DNA from: Curtobacterium sp. A7_M15
Lineage (GTDB): Bacteria > Actinomycetota > Actinomycetes > Actinomycetales > Microbacteriaceae
NCBI RefSeq assembly: GCF_030705415.1
Contig: NZ_JAUZED010000031.1
Location: 1 to 34,218, forward strand
Reading direction: 5' to 3'
Length of the DNA: 34,218 bases
A program made the translations under genes and the position numbers. The number at the start of each line of letters is the position of its first letter. The stretch's first letter is position 1. Positions 22,339 to 30,015 of this stretch are shown piece after piece. The notes beneath the pieces are model-generated. The model saw only the letters and a program-made list of their open reading frames with translations, did no database searches and was not told the origin of the DNA.

Positions 22339-22904
22339 GGGGTCTCCGATCGGTCGGGGTGGTCGCGGGCGGTCTTGAACGCCTCCCACTCCTCGAGCAT
22401 CTTGCGGTGGTACCCCTGCAGCCACTGCATGTAGTCGCGGCCGTTGAGGAGGCGCTCGCGCACCTCGGCGTCGACGTCGCCGGAGCCGGTGCGGCCGGCC
22501 GCCTCGACGACGGCGAGTCCGTGGCCGATGACGTCGCGCTGGCGGTCGAGGTACTTGCGTTCGCTCGCGAGCCAGGAGCCCCAGACGTCCGCCTCGGCGC
22601 GGAAGTAGTGGCTGCGCTCGCCGGGGACGGTGTGCCGCTTCACGAAGCCGGAGTCGACGAGCCGCCTGGTCGCCATCGAGACGGAACCCGAGCTGGCCCC
22701 GAGCGCAGCCTGCAGGTCGGCCGACGACGAGTGCGGGGCGCGGGTCATCATGAGGTACCCGAGGACCCGCGCGTCGGTGAGGGGCATGCCCGCGGCGTCG
22801 TTGAGCATGAGGGCGAACTCCTCGACGAAGGTCTGCCGCTCGGGTTCGAGGACGACGTCGTCGACGGTGTGCGCGCGGACGTCGGCGCGGTCGTCGCCGC
22901 TCAC
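22335..22904 (-). CDS. MarR/GbsR-type winged-helix regulator
   Basis: A 189-residue regulator with a GbsR-like layout: a helical N-terminus (FVEEFALMLNDAAGMPLTDARVLGYLM), then the winged helix SSADLQAALGASSGSVSMATRRLVDSGFV with the wing KRHTVPGERSHYF, then a helical C-terminus. It sits inside the peptide operon, overlapping the hydrolase stop (GTG start at 22904, GTGA) and the ATPase start. This suggests feedback control of the operon by a regulator made from it. The promoter-proximal repeat at 29280-29315 is a candidate target (inference). Confidence 0.9.
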   Translation of the reverse strand: MSGDDRADVRAHTVDDVVLEPERQTFVEEFALMLNDAAGMPLTDARVLGYLMMTRAPHSSSADLQAALGASSGSVSMATRRLVDSGFVKRHTVPGERSHYFRAEADVWGSWLASERKYLDRQRDVIGHGLAVVEAAGRTGSGDVDAEVRERLLNGRDYMQWLQGYHRKMLEEWEAFKTARDHPDRSETP

Positions 22905-24310
22905 GGTGCCAGTCCCGCCGCGACCTCGGGGCGCTCGGACGGGATCGTCCAGGGCTCCTCGGTCATGCCGCCGCCGGCGCGGATCGACCGGACGGTGCCG
23001 TCGGCGTCGCGGTCGTAGGTGATGTCCTCGTCGATCGACCCGAACCGGTTGCCGTGGGTCATCCGGAGCGTGTCGGCGTCGACGACCTCGAGCCGGGTCG
23101 GGCTGTCGAGCGGCTCCGGGCTCGACGGGTCGACCTCGACGAGCCGGTCCCCGACGCGGGCGATGTCGCTGACGCCCCAGGGGTTCGCGAAGCGCCCCGT
23201 GAAGGTGTCCGTGTCGACGTCGTCGGGCACCGGGGTGCCCGGGGCGTCGGCGTCGGCCGCTGCGTCGAGGAGCGTGATGATCGCGGTGGCGATGAGCGTC
23301 GCCGGGCCGGCCGCGGCGCTGGTGAGCACCGAGACGACGAGGCCGGACGCCGGGTCGAACATCGACTGCGTGATGTGCCCGGGGAAGCCGCCGGAGTGGC
23401 CGCGGATCTCCCGGCCGCCGATGCGGTCGACGATGAACCCGGCACCGTAGCCACGCGCCGCGGGGTCGTCCGTCGCGCTCCACGCCTTGCGCTGTGCGAG
23501 GCGCTTCGAGTGGTCTTCGAGCAAGGAGCCCTGCCCGATGACGTGCTGCGAAAAGTACCGCACGAGGTCCGAGGCGGTGCCGTGGAAGCCCGTCGCCGCG
23601 GCCATCGCGCGGGTGTCGACGTGCTCGATGCGCTGCCGGCGCCGCGCGGTGTGGAACCCGGTGTACCCGACCACGAAGTCGTCGGCGCGCGAGGGGTCCC
23701 AGTCGGGCCCGGTGTTCCGCAGCCCGAGGGGCTCCGTGATCGACTCGCGGACGAAGTCGTTGTACGGCCGGCCGGACACCGCGGCGATGACGAGCCCCAG
23801 CAGGGAGTAGCCGAGGTTCGAGTAGTTGAACGAGGACCCGGTCGGGACCTTCTGCCCGCGGTCGAGGACGAGCGCGAGGAGTTCCTGCTCGTCCGGGAAG
23901 GGCCGGAGCAGTGACCAGTAGTCGCCGTCGTGGCCGTCCCGGATGACGCCGGCCCCCATCTCCATGAGCTCCCGGATCGTGGCGTCGGCGAGGGGCGACC
24001 CGCCGTCGACGAGCGCCGGGAGGTACGTGCCCACCGCGTCGTCGAGTCGCAGCGACCCGCGCTCGGCGAGCTGCAGGAGCGCGGTGGCGGTGAACGTCTT
24101 CGAGTGCGAGGCGATACGGAACAGGTCGGTGGTGGTGAGGCGTCGCCCGGCCTCGACGTCCGCGTAGCCCCAGGCGTCGTCGAAGACGACCTCGTCGCCG
24201 TACCCGATCGCCACCTGCACGCCTGGCACGCGCAGCTGCCACACCTTGTACGACACCCACTCGTGGATGTAGGGCAGGGTCTTCCGGTACGCGGCGAGGG
24301 TGTCTGTCAC
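22901..24310 (-). CDS. Serine beta-lactamase-fold hydrolase (class C / D-aminopeptidase-like)
   Basis: A 469-residue protein of the beta-lactamase/PBP4* serine hydrolase family without a signal peptide, so probably cytoplasmic. The catalytic SxxK motif is S68-H-S-K71 in RIASHSKTF, the Tyr motif is Y163-S-N165 in FNYSNLGYS, and HSGG (305-308) replaces the KTG triad. The C-terminal about 120 residues form an extra domain. Family members include D-aminopeptidases, DD-peptidases and esterases. Placement in a peptide-import operon favours cleavage of an imported D-amino-acid-containing or amide substrate. GTG at 24310 follows GAAAGGA. Confidence 0.92.
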   Translation of the reverse strand: MTDTLAAYRKTLPYIHEWVSYKVWQLRVPGVQVAIGYGDEVVFDDAWGYADVEAGRRLTTTDLFRIASHSKTFTATALLQLAERGSLRLDDAVGTYLPALVDGGSPLADATIRELMEMGAGVIRDGHDGDYWSLLRPFPDEQELLALVLDRGQKVPTGSSFNYSNLGYSLLGLVIAAVSGRPYNDFVRESITEPLGLRNTGPDWDPSRADDFVVGYTGFHTARRRQRIEHVDTRAMAAATGFHGTASDLVRYFSQHVIGQGSLLEDHSKRLAQRKAWSATDDPAARGYGAGFIVDRIGGREIRGHSGGFPGHITQSMFDPASGLVVSVLTSAAAGPATLIATAIITLLDAAADADAPGTPVPDDVDTDTFTGRFANPWGVSDIARVGDRLVEVDPSSPEPLDSPTRLEVVDADTLRMTHGNRFGSIDEDITYDRDADGTVRSIRAGGGMTEEPWTIPSERPEVAAGLAP

Positions 24311-24349
24311 GGTGGTCCTTTCGAGGGGCGGTGGGTCGAGTCTGACGGA

Positions 24350-25240
24350 TCAGCGCCGTCGTGGGTCGAGTGCGGCGCGCAGCGTGTCCCCGAGCGCGAT
24401 GACCGAGAGCACCGTCACGGCGAGGAACACGGCGGGCGCGACGAGCATGTGCGGCGCGCGGAGGAACTGCGACGTCGCCGCGGAGAGCTGCAGCCCCCAC
24501 GAGATCGCCGGACTCTCGAGCCCGATGCCGAGGTAGGTCAGGGACGACTCCGACACGATGACGCCGCCGACGGTGATCGTGGCGAGCACGAGCAGGGGCG
24601 AGATCGACGACGGAAGCACGTACCGGGTCGTGATCCGCCACGTCGAGAGTCCCATCGTCCGCGCGGCCAGCACGAACTCGGCGTTCCGGACACTCCGCAC
24701 GCTCGAGCGCACGAGCCGCGCCATCGTCGGCCAGCCGAACAGGGCGAGGACGAGCGAGACGGTGAGCACCGAACGCTCCCCCACGCTGTTCAGGACGACG
24801 ACGGCGCCGAGCAGGAACGGGAAGCCGAGGAACACGTCGGTGAGTCGGGCGAGGACCGCGTCGACCCACCCGCCGACCATGCCGGCGACGGTGCCGACCA
24901 CGACGGCGACGATCCCGGCGAGCGTCGTGGTGAGGACGGCGACGGCGATCGACGAGCGCGTCCCGTAGACCACGTTGGCGTACACGTCGCATCCCTGCAG
25001 GTCGAAGCCGAACGGGTGGCCGACGGTCGGCGACGCGCCGCTCTTCCCGAGGTCGCACACGCGCGGGTCGCCGTGACCGAAGAAGCCGGCGAAGAACCCC
25101 GGGAAGACGGCGACGAGCACGACGACGGCGAGGACACCGGCCGGCAGCCAGAACCCCGGACGACGGACGGCGGCGCGCAGGGGACGCCGCTTCGTGGCGA
25201 CGGCAGACGGGACCGTGGCGCCGATGGCGGAGGTGGTCAT
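24350..25240 (-). CDS. Peptide ABC transporter permease (DppC/OppC type)
   Basis: A 296-residue permease with a cytoplasmic N-tail, a first TM (WLPAGVLAVVVLVAVFPGFF), an extracellular loop with two cysteines (RVCDLG and LQGCDVY), and the BPD_transp_1 core. The HPFGFDLQGCDVYANVVYGT block is characteristic of DppC. The ATPase-contact loop is AEFVLAARTMGLSTWRITTRYVLP. The start at 25240 overlaps the DppB-type stop (ATGA). A 39-base gap follows before the hydrolase gene. Confidence 0.95.
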   Translation of the reverse strand: MTTSAIGATVPSAVATKRRPLRAAVRRPGFWLPAGVLAVVVLVAVFPGFFAGFFGHGDPRVCDLGKSGASPTVGHPFGFDLQGCDVYANVVYGTRSSIAVAVLTTTLAGIVAVVVGTVAGMVGGWVDAVLARLTDVFLGFPFLLGAVVVLNSVGERSVLTVSLVLALFGWPTMARLVRSSVRSVRNAEFVLAARTMGLSTWRITTRYVLPSSISPLLVLATITVGGVIVSESSLTYLGIGLESPAISWGLQLSAATSQFLRAPHMLVAPAVFLAVTVLSVIALGDTLRAALDPRRR

Positions 25241-26178
25241 GCGGCGGCTCCTGTCCGGACGCGAGGATCGAGGGCGGCGTGCAGCAGGTCGACGAGCACG
25301 CTCGTGACGAGGAACACCAGGATGAGGGCCGTCGAGATGCCGACGACGACGGCGCCCTCGTGGGACCGGATGCCCTGGAAGAGCAGGTTCCCGACGCCGG
25401 GCAGGTTGAAGATGCCCTCGACGATCACGGTCCCGCCCATCAGGTACCCGAGGTCGGTGGCGAGGTAGGTCGCGGTGGGGATCAGCGAGTTGCGCATCAC
25501 GTGCACACCGACGATCCGGCCGGGAGCGAGCCCCTTGGCCCGGGCGGTCCGCACGTAGTCCGCGTCGAGCGTCTCGATCATGGACGTCCGGGTCAGCCGG
25601 GACACCGCCGCGAGACCGAACAGGGCGATCACGAACGCCGGCAGCACGTAGGCCGTCGGCCACCCGGCCGTGGCACCCGCGACCGGGAACCAGTGCAGCC
25701 GGACCGAGAACACGAGCTGCAGCGCGACACCGAGCACGAAGACGGGGACGGCGCCGACCACGATCGTGCCGACCAGGACCGTCTTGTCGAGGACGGTCCC
25801 GCGGCGGAGGGCGGACACCACGCCGAGCCCGATGCCGAGCAGGATCTCGATCGCCCAGGCCGTGAGCGCCAGCGTGATCGTGACCGGCCAGCGCGAAGCC
25901 ATCTGCTCACCGACGGACTGGCCGCTGAAGTCCGTGCCGAAGTCCCCGCGGAACAGCCCGGCGAGGTACTGCACGTACTGCAGCCACAGCGGCTGGTCGA
26001 GGTGGTACTCGGCTCGCAGCGCCCGGACCACGGCGTCGCTCAGCGGCCGGTCGCCGCCGAGCGCCTTGATGGGGTCGCCCGGCAGCGCGAACGTCATCGC
26101 GTAGATGAGGAAGGTCACGCCGAGGAAGACGACGACCAGTCCGCCGACCCGGCGGCCGACGGCGAGCGCCGGGCGCAT
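25237..26178 (-). CDS. Peptide ABC transporter permease (DppB/OppB type)
   Basis: A 313-residue permease beginning with the DppB signature TM and loop (VVFLGVTFLIYAMTFALPGDP), followed by YHLDQPLWLQYVQYLAGLFRGDFG. The contact loop is ADYVRTARAKGLAPGRIVGVHVMRN, and the C-terminus contains VEGIFNLPGVGNLLFQGI. It forms the membrane channel with the downstream permease. ATG at 26178 overlaps the M14 peptidase stop (ATGA). Confidence 0.95.
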   Translation of the reverse strand: MRPALAVGRRVGGLVVVFLGVTFLIYAMTFALPGDPIKALGGDRPLSDAVVRALRAEYHLDQPLWLQYVQYLAGLFRGDFGTDFSGQSVGEQMASRWPVTITLALTAWAIEILLGIGLGVVSALRRGTVLDKTVLVGTIVVGAVPVFVLGVALQLVFSVRLHWFPVAGATAGWPTAYVLPAFVIALFGLAAVSRLTRTSMIETLDADYVRTARAKGLAPGRIVGVHVMRNSLIPTATYLATDLGYLMGGTVIVEGIFNLPGVGNLLFQGIRSHEGAVVVGISTALILVFLVTSVLVDLLHAALDPRVRTGAAA

Positions 26179-27578
26179 CACGCGCCGCTCCCCACCGGGG
26201 TCGCGAGGGACGGACGGGAGGCGCGGGTCGGCCCCGCCACGTGCGCTGCGCAGGCGAGGATCGCGCCGAACTGCACCCCCACCAGTCTGCTGATCGGGAT
26301 CGGCTCCGCGCCGGTCGCCTCGTCGGCCTGCCAGGTCGCGTACCGCTCCGCGAGGCGGTCGCGGAGCCGCCGCAGCGGCGCGGGGGCGGTCCCCGCGGTC
26401 GTCTCGGCCTCGAGCGCACGGAGCAGCATGCCGCCGTAGCGCAGGCGGAAGCAGCGCACCAGGTCCTCGCAGCCGAACCGCTCGGCGACGGTGGCCGTCC
26501 GGTCCGCGGGCTCGCGGTCGGCACGGGCACGGTCGGCCTCGGTCATCCCGCCCATCATCGGGATGAACGCGCGGGACCCCTCGAGGAACGGCGACTCGAT
26601 CGTGAGCATGGGGGACGCGGCGTCGAGGATCTCCTGCAGTTCCGCGCCCGAGGCACCGAGCGCGCCGGCGCAGCGGCGGAGGAGGTCCGCGTAGGACTCC
26701 GTCGTCGGGGTCTGGTCGTCGGCGTCCGGGTGGCTCCAGTACGGCAGCTCGGCCACCATGCAGAGCGCACCGTGCCGCATCGCCCATGCCGCGCTGGACG
26801 CTCCGTGGATGTGCTCGGCGGGGTCGATACCGAGGCCCTCGAGGTAGTCGTACGCGGCCTCGATGCCGTCCATGCCGAACACCGCCGGGGCGAGCTCCCG
26901 CAGGTACGGCGACTCCGGCTCCCCCGTGTCCAGCGGCAGGCCGAGCGCCGCCGGCACCGCGTGCAGGGTGTCGATCACGTCCGGCAGGTCCTCCGACAGG
27001 TAGTAGTAGACCCCGCCCATCTCGCCGTTGTGCAGTGACACCAGCAGGTCCGGCCGGGTGTCGTCGATGAGCCGCATGAACGCGAGCGTCTCCGGCAGCA
27101 CCTGGTCGAAGTACACCGACTTGTGGTTGTTCGGGAACGTCCACTCCACCTGGCTGTCCGGCGCCGGACGGTAGAAGTGCCGCGCGTACCGGGCCCGGTC
27201 GTGCGGGTCGTGGAACCAGGCCTCGTTCAGCCGCATGCCGTCCGGGTCGATCGTCGGCACGATGTGCCACGTGGTGTCGAGCGCCGCCGCGGTCGACGCG
27301 TCCTCGAGCAGCCACGTGGCGAGGTGCAGCGCCGTCCACGAGCCGATCGGCTCGTTCGGGTGCACGCCGCCGACGATGACGGCGGCGTGCGACCCGGAAC
27401 CGATGCGGTAGCTGTGGAGCGGTTCGCCGAGCCGACTCGTCCCGATCCGCGTGACCGTGACCCGGTCCGGGTGCGCGGCGGCGAGCGCGTCGAACCGGGC
27501 GTGCAGGTCGTCGACGAGCGGGAAGCCGTCGCGGTCGGGGACCGCTGCGACGAGGCGGAGGATGGTGCGCTGGTCCAT
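26178..27578 (-). CDS. M14-family zinc carboxypeptidase
   Basis: A 466-residue peptidase without signal peptide. Zinc ligands are H73 and E76 in GGVHPNEPIGS and H183 in VSLHNGE. The catalytic Glu is probably E277 in VAELPYW. The Arg/Asn-type substrate region appears in TIDPDGMRLNEAW. The C-terminal 120 residues are helical and of unknown role. It is probably an intracellular carboxypeptidase trimming imported peptides. M14 members also include gamma-D-Glu-diaminopimelate peptidases acting on cell-wall peptides, and the neighbouring beta-lactamase-fold enzyme fits that alternative. It begins 16 bases after the binding-protein stop. Confidence 0.92.
   Translation of the reverse strand: MDQRTILRLVAAVPDRDGFPLVDDLHARFDALAAAHPDRVTVTRIGTSRLGEPLHSYRIGSGSHAAVIVGGVHPNEPIGSWTALHLATWLLEDASTAAALDTTWHIVPTIDPDGMRLNEAWFHDPHDRARYARHFYRPAPDSQVEWTFPNNHKSVYFDQVLPETLAFMRLIDDTRPDLLVSLHNGEMGGVYYYLSEDLPDVIDTLHAVPAALGLPLDTGEPESPYLRELAPAVFGMDGIEAAYDYLEGLGIDPAEHIHGASSAAWAMRHGALCMVAELPYWSHPDADDQTPTTESYADLLRRCAGALGASGAELQEILDAASPMLTIESPFLEGSRAFIPMMGGMTEADRARADREPADRTATVAERFGCEDLVRCFRLRYGGMLLRALEAETTAGTAPAPLRRLRDRLAERYATWQADEATGAEPIPISRLVGVQFGAILACAAHVAGPTRASRPSLATPVGSGA
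26217..26226 (-). repeat. CCGCGCCTCC motif copy (minus strand) in the peptidase gene
   Basis: Read on the minus strand: GAC-CCGCGCCTCC-CGTCC, inside the C-terminal codons of the M14 gene. Confidence 0.6.
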
Positions 27579-27594
27579 GTGGTGCTGCCGACCC

Positions 27595-29190
27595 CTACTT
27601 GACGGTGATGCCGGGGACGACCGGGCTGCCGTCGACGGCCGGCAGCGAGGCGATCTTGTCGCTCACGACGTAGGAGTACTTGTCGAAGAACGTCGGGACG
27701 ATCGGGAAGTCCTCGAGGACCGCCTTCTGCGTCTGGGCGTAGTAGTCGTTCGCCTCGTCCTGCGAGCCGGCCGAGTCCGCCTTCGCGAGGAGCTGGTCGA
27801 CCTCGTCCGACTGGTAGTAGCCGGTGCAGGGTGCGCAGCCGCCCGCCGTCGTGAAGAGGGCCCGGAGGGTGTTCTGCTGGCTGGCGTAGAGCGCACCCCA
27901 GTGACCGAAGTGCGGGCCCTGGATCTTCTTGTCGGTGAGCTCGGAGTAGTACGACGCCCAGTCGGTGGTGGCCTTCGCGACGGTGTCGACACCGAGGTTC
28001 TGCCGGATCTGGTTGGCGTACGCCTGGTAGAGCGAGTCGAGACCGTTGCCGCCCGGGTAGACGAGCGTGATCGTCCCGTCGAACCCGCCGGCTTCCCGCA
28101 GCAGGGCCTTGGCCTTCGACGGCGAGAACTCGCATGCCTCGCCGCAGATGCCCTCCTGGGTGCCGGACATGTTCGGCGGGGTGAGCGCGGTGGCCGGCTC
28201 GTACAGGCCGCCGTAGATCGCCTTGTTGACCTGCTCGCGGTTGATCGACATCGAGATGGCGCGACGGACGTCGGGGTTCGCGTACCGCTCGTCCCAGAGC
28301 GGGAAGCCGAGGTAGTCGATGCCGGGGGCGTCGAACGAGTGCAGGCGGTCCCCGAAGTCCGCGCCGGCGCTCGTCATCTTGTCGGCCGGCAGGAAGAGGA
28401 CGTCGGCGTTGCCCGCCAGGACGTCGGTGTAGGCGGTGTTCATGTCGGCGTAGCTCTTGAAGGTGACGTCCTCCGTCTTCGCCTTCGTGCCCTCGTAGCC
28501 CTTCCACGCGCGGACAGTGAAGGGCTGGTTCGCCTTCCACTGCTCGGTCATCTCGTACGGCCCGTTGCCGATCGGCTTCGCGTCGTACGCCTTGAGGTCC
28601 TCGTACGCGGCCTCGGGCATCGGGTAGAACGCGGTCTGCGCCTGGCTGAGCTGGAGCGGGAACTGGCTGTCGGCGTGGTCGAGGGTGACGGTGAAGGTGT
28701 CCTTCCCGGTGACCTTGAGTCCCGACATCTCCTTGGTCTTCGGGGTGCCCGAGGCCGGGTTGAGGTCCTCGTACCCGACGATCGCGGCGAGCTCCCCGCT
28801 GTTCTCCCAGGCGTTCGGGCCGTAGGCGGTGTGGTTCCAGGCCTTGACGTAGCTCTCCGGCGTGACCTCCTCGCCGTTCTGGAACTTCCAGCCGTCGCGG
28901 AGCGTGATCGTCCACGTGGTGTTGTCGCTCGAGGTGACGCTCTTCGCGGCGACGTCGTGCAGCTTCCCCTTCGAGTCCGTCTCGGTGAGGGGTGCGAACA
29001 GGCTGAGCACCTGGGTGAACGCCACGGTCTGGCGTCCGGGGGTCAGGTGGTCGGGCTCGCCGGTGGCGTACACCAGGCTGCCACCCGCTCCGGAGGTCTG
29101 GTCGGCGGTGCTGCCGGCCGAACACCCTGCTGCCACCAGCGCCACCGTCGCCGCCGCTGCAACCGCGGCGATCGTCGTCCTGCCTCGCAT
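27595..29190 (-). CDS. Peptide-binding lipoprotein of the ABC importer (SBP_bac_5)
   Basis: A 531-residue extracellular binding protein, first gene of the seven-gene operon. The signal peptide ends in lipobox VAAGC (Cys near 23). The family 5 blocks are present: LVYATGEPDHLTPGR, TTWTITLRDGWKFQNGEEVT, NPDVRRAISMSINREQVNKAIYGG (the signature region), and DFPIVPTFFDKYSYVVSDKI near the end. CGEAC and CAPC cysteine pairs may form disulfides. It should capture oligopeptides or peptide-like compounds. ATG at 29190 has GAGGAG upstream. Stop TAG. Confidence 0.95.
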   Translation of the reverse strand: MRGRTTIAAVAAAATVALVAAGCSAGSTADQTSGAGGSLVYATGEPDHLTPGRQTVAFTQVLSLFAPLTETDSKGKLHDVAAKSVTSSDNTTWTITLRDGWKFQNGEEVTPESYVKAWNHTAYGPNAWENSGELAAIVGYEDLNPASGTPKTKEMSGLKVTGKDTFTVTLDHADSQFPLQLSQAQTAFYPMPEAAYEDLKAYDAKPIGNGPYEMTEQWKANQPFTVRAWKGYEGTKAKTEDVTFKSYADMNTAYTDVLAGNADVLFLPADKMTSAGADFGDRLHSFDAPGIDYLGFPLWDERYANPDVRRAISMSINREQVNKAIYGGLYEPATALTPPNMSGTQEGICGEACEFSPSKAKALLREAGGFDGTITLVYPGGNGLDSLYQAYANQIRQNLGVDTVAKATTDWASYYSELTDKKIQGPHFGHWGALYASQQNTLRALFTTAGGCAPCTGYYQSDEVDQLLAKADSAGSQDEANDYYAQTQKAVLEDFPIVPTFFDKYSYVVSDKIASLPAVDGSPVVPGITVK

Positions 29191-29279
29191 GTCGTGCTCC
29201 TCGGGTCGCGCTCCCGGGTCCGGCCCGGTCGTCGTTGCCGAGGAAGCTAGGGCCGATGCAATGCCCACCACAAGACTTC

Positions 29280-29315
29280 TTTCAGTGATCTCTGAAACCT
29301 TTACCGTTCTGAAAC
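29280..29315. promoter_or_regulatory. Repeat cluster in the divergent promoter region
   Basis: TTTCAG-N6-CTGAAA (29280-29297) is a perfect inverted repeat. TCTGAAAC occurs at 29291-29298 and again at 29308-29315. The cluster lies between the binding-protein gene and the divergent PaiB-like gene, in the only AT-richer stretch of the 180-base gap, so it probably overlaps one or both promoters. The operon's own MarR/GbsR regulator is the obvious candidate binder. Confidence 0.5.
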
Positions 29316-29370
29316 ACTGCCGAAACGGCATCCGTCGCGCGCCGGTGCCCACCTGTGCCACCCTCGAGCC

Positions 29371-30015
29371 ATGCGGCACACACCCCACTTCCTGATGACC
29401 GACGTCACCGAGGTCCGACGGCTGATCGCCGCGAACCCGTGGGCCACCATCGTGTCGCACACCGCCGCCGGACTCGTCGCGTCCCACTACCCCGTGCTGC
29501 TCGAAGAGGGTGTCGACGGCGACGAGATCGTCCTCGTCTCGCACGTCGGACGCCCGGACGAGGTCGCGCACGAACTCGGTCGGCACGAGGTCCTCGTCGT
29601 GTTCCAGGGGCCGCACGGCTACGTCTCCCCCGCCTGGTACCCACCCGAGCAGTTCGTGCCGACCTGGAACCACGTCACCGCGCACTGCTGGGGGACGCCG
29701 GAGATCCTGTCCGACGACGAGAACTTCCGCGTCCTCGGCGAGCTCGTCGACCACTTCGAGCGCGTGATGCCCGAGCCGGTCTCCCTCGAGGTCGACGAGG
29801 AGACGGCACGCCGGATGGCCAAGGGCACCGTCGGGATCCGCATCCGGGTCACCCGCTTCGACGCCCGCGCCAAGCTCTCGCAGAACAAGGCACCGGAGGT
29901 CGTCGACCGGATCGTCGCGGGGCTGCGCGGTGACGGCCCGTACGCCTCGCCGGCTCTCGCCGACGAGATGGAACGCGCCCACACGGGACGTGCGGCGGCT
30001 CAGGATGCTCGATGA
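29371..30015 (+). CDS. PaiB-like FMN-binding split-barrel protein
   Basis: A 214-residue protein matching the PaiB/FMN_bind_2 family: RHTPHFLMTDVTEVRRLIAA, PWATIVSHTAAGLVASHYPV, LVVFQGPHGYVSPAWY, VPTWNHVTAHCWG and GIRIRVTRFDARAKLSQNKAP. Family members bind flavin on a split barrel. Bacillus PaiB was described as a transcriptional regulator, but most homologues are uncharacterised. ATG at 29371 lacks a clear Shine-Dalgarno. The stop overlaps the amidohydrolase ATG (ATGA), so they form a two-gene operon. Confidence 0.93.
   Translation: MRHTPHFLMTDVTEVRRLIAANPWATIVSHTAAGLVASHYPVLLEEGVDGDEIVLVSHVGRPDEVAHELGRHEVLVVFQGPHGYVSPAWYPPEQFVPTWNHVTAHCWGTPEILSDDENFRVLGELVDHFERVMPEPVSLEVDEETARRMAKGTVGIRIRVTRFDARAKLSQNKAPEVVDRIVAGLRGDGPYASPALADEMERAHTGRAAAQDAR

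Noticed and set aside
22335-25058. Very long minus-strand frame extending the MarR/GbsR gene upstream
   Set aside because: The upstream portion is out of frame with, and overlaps, the beta-lactamase-fold hydrolase and permease genes. The GTG at 22904 with a GTGA overlap is the natural start.
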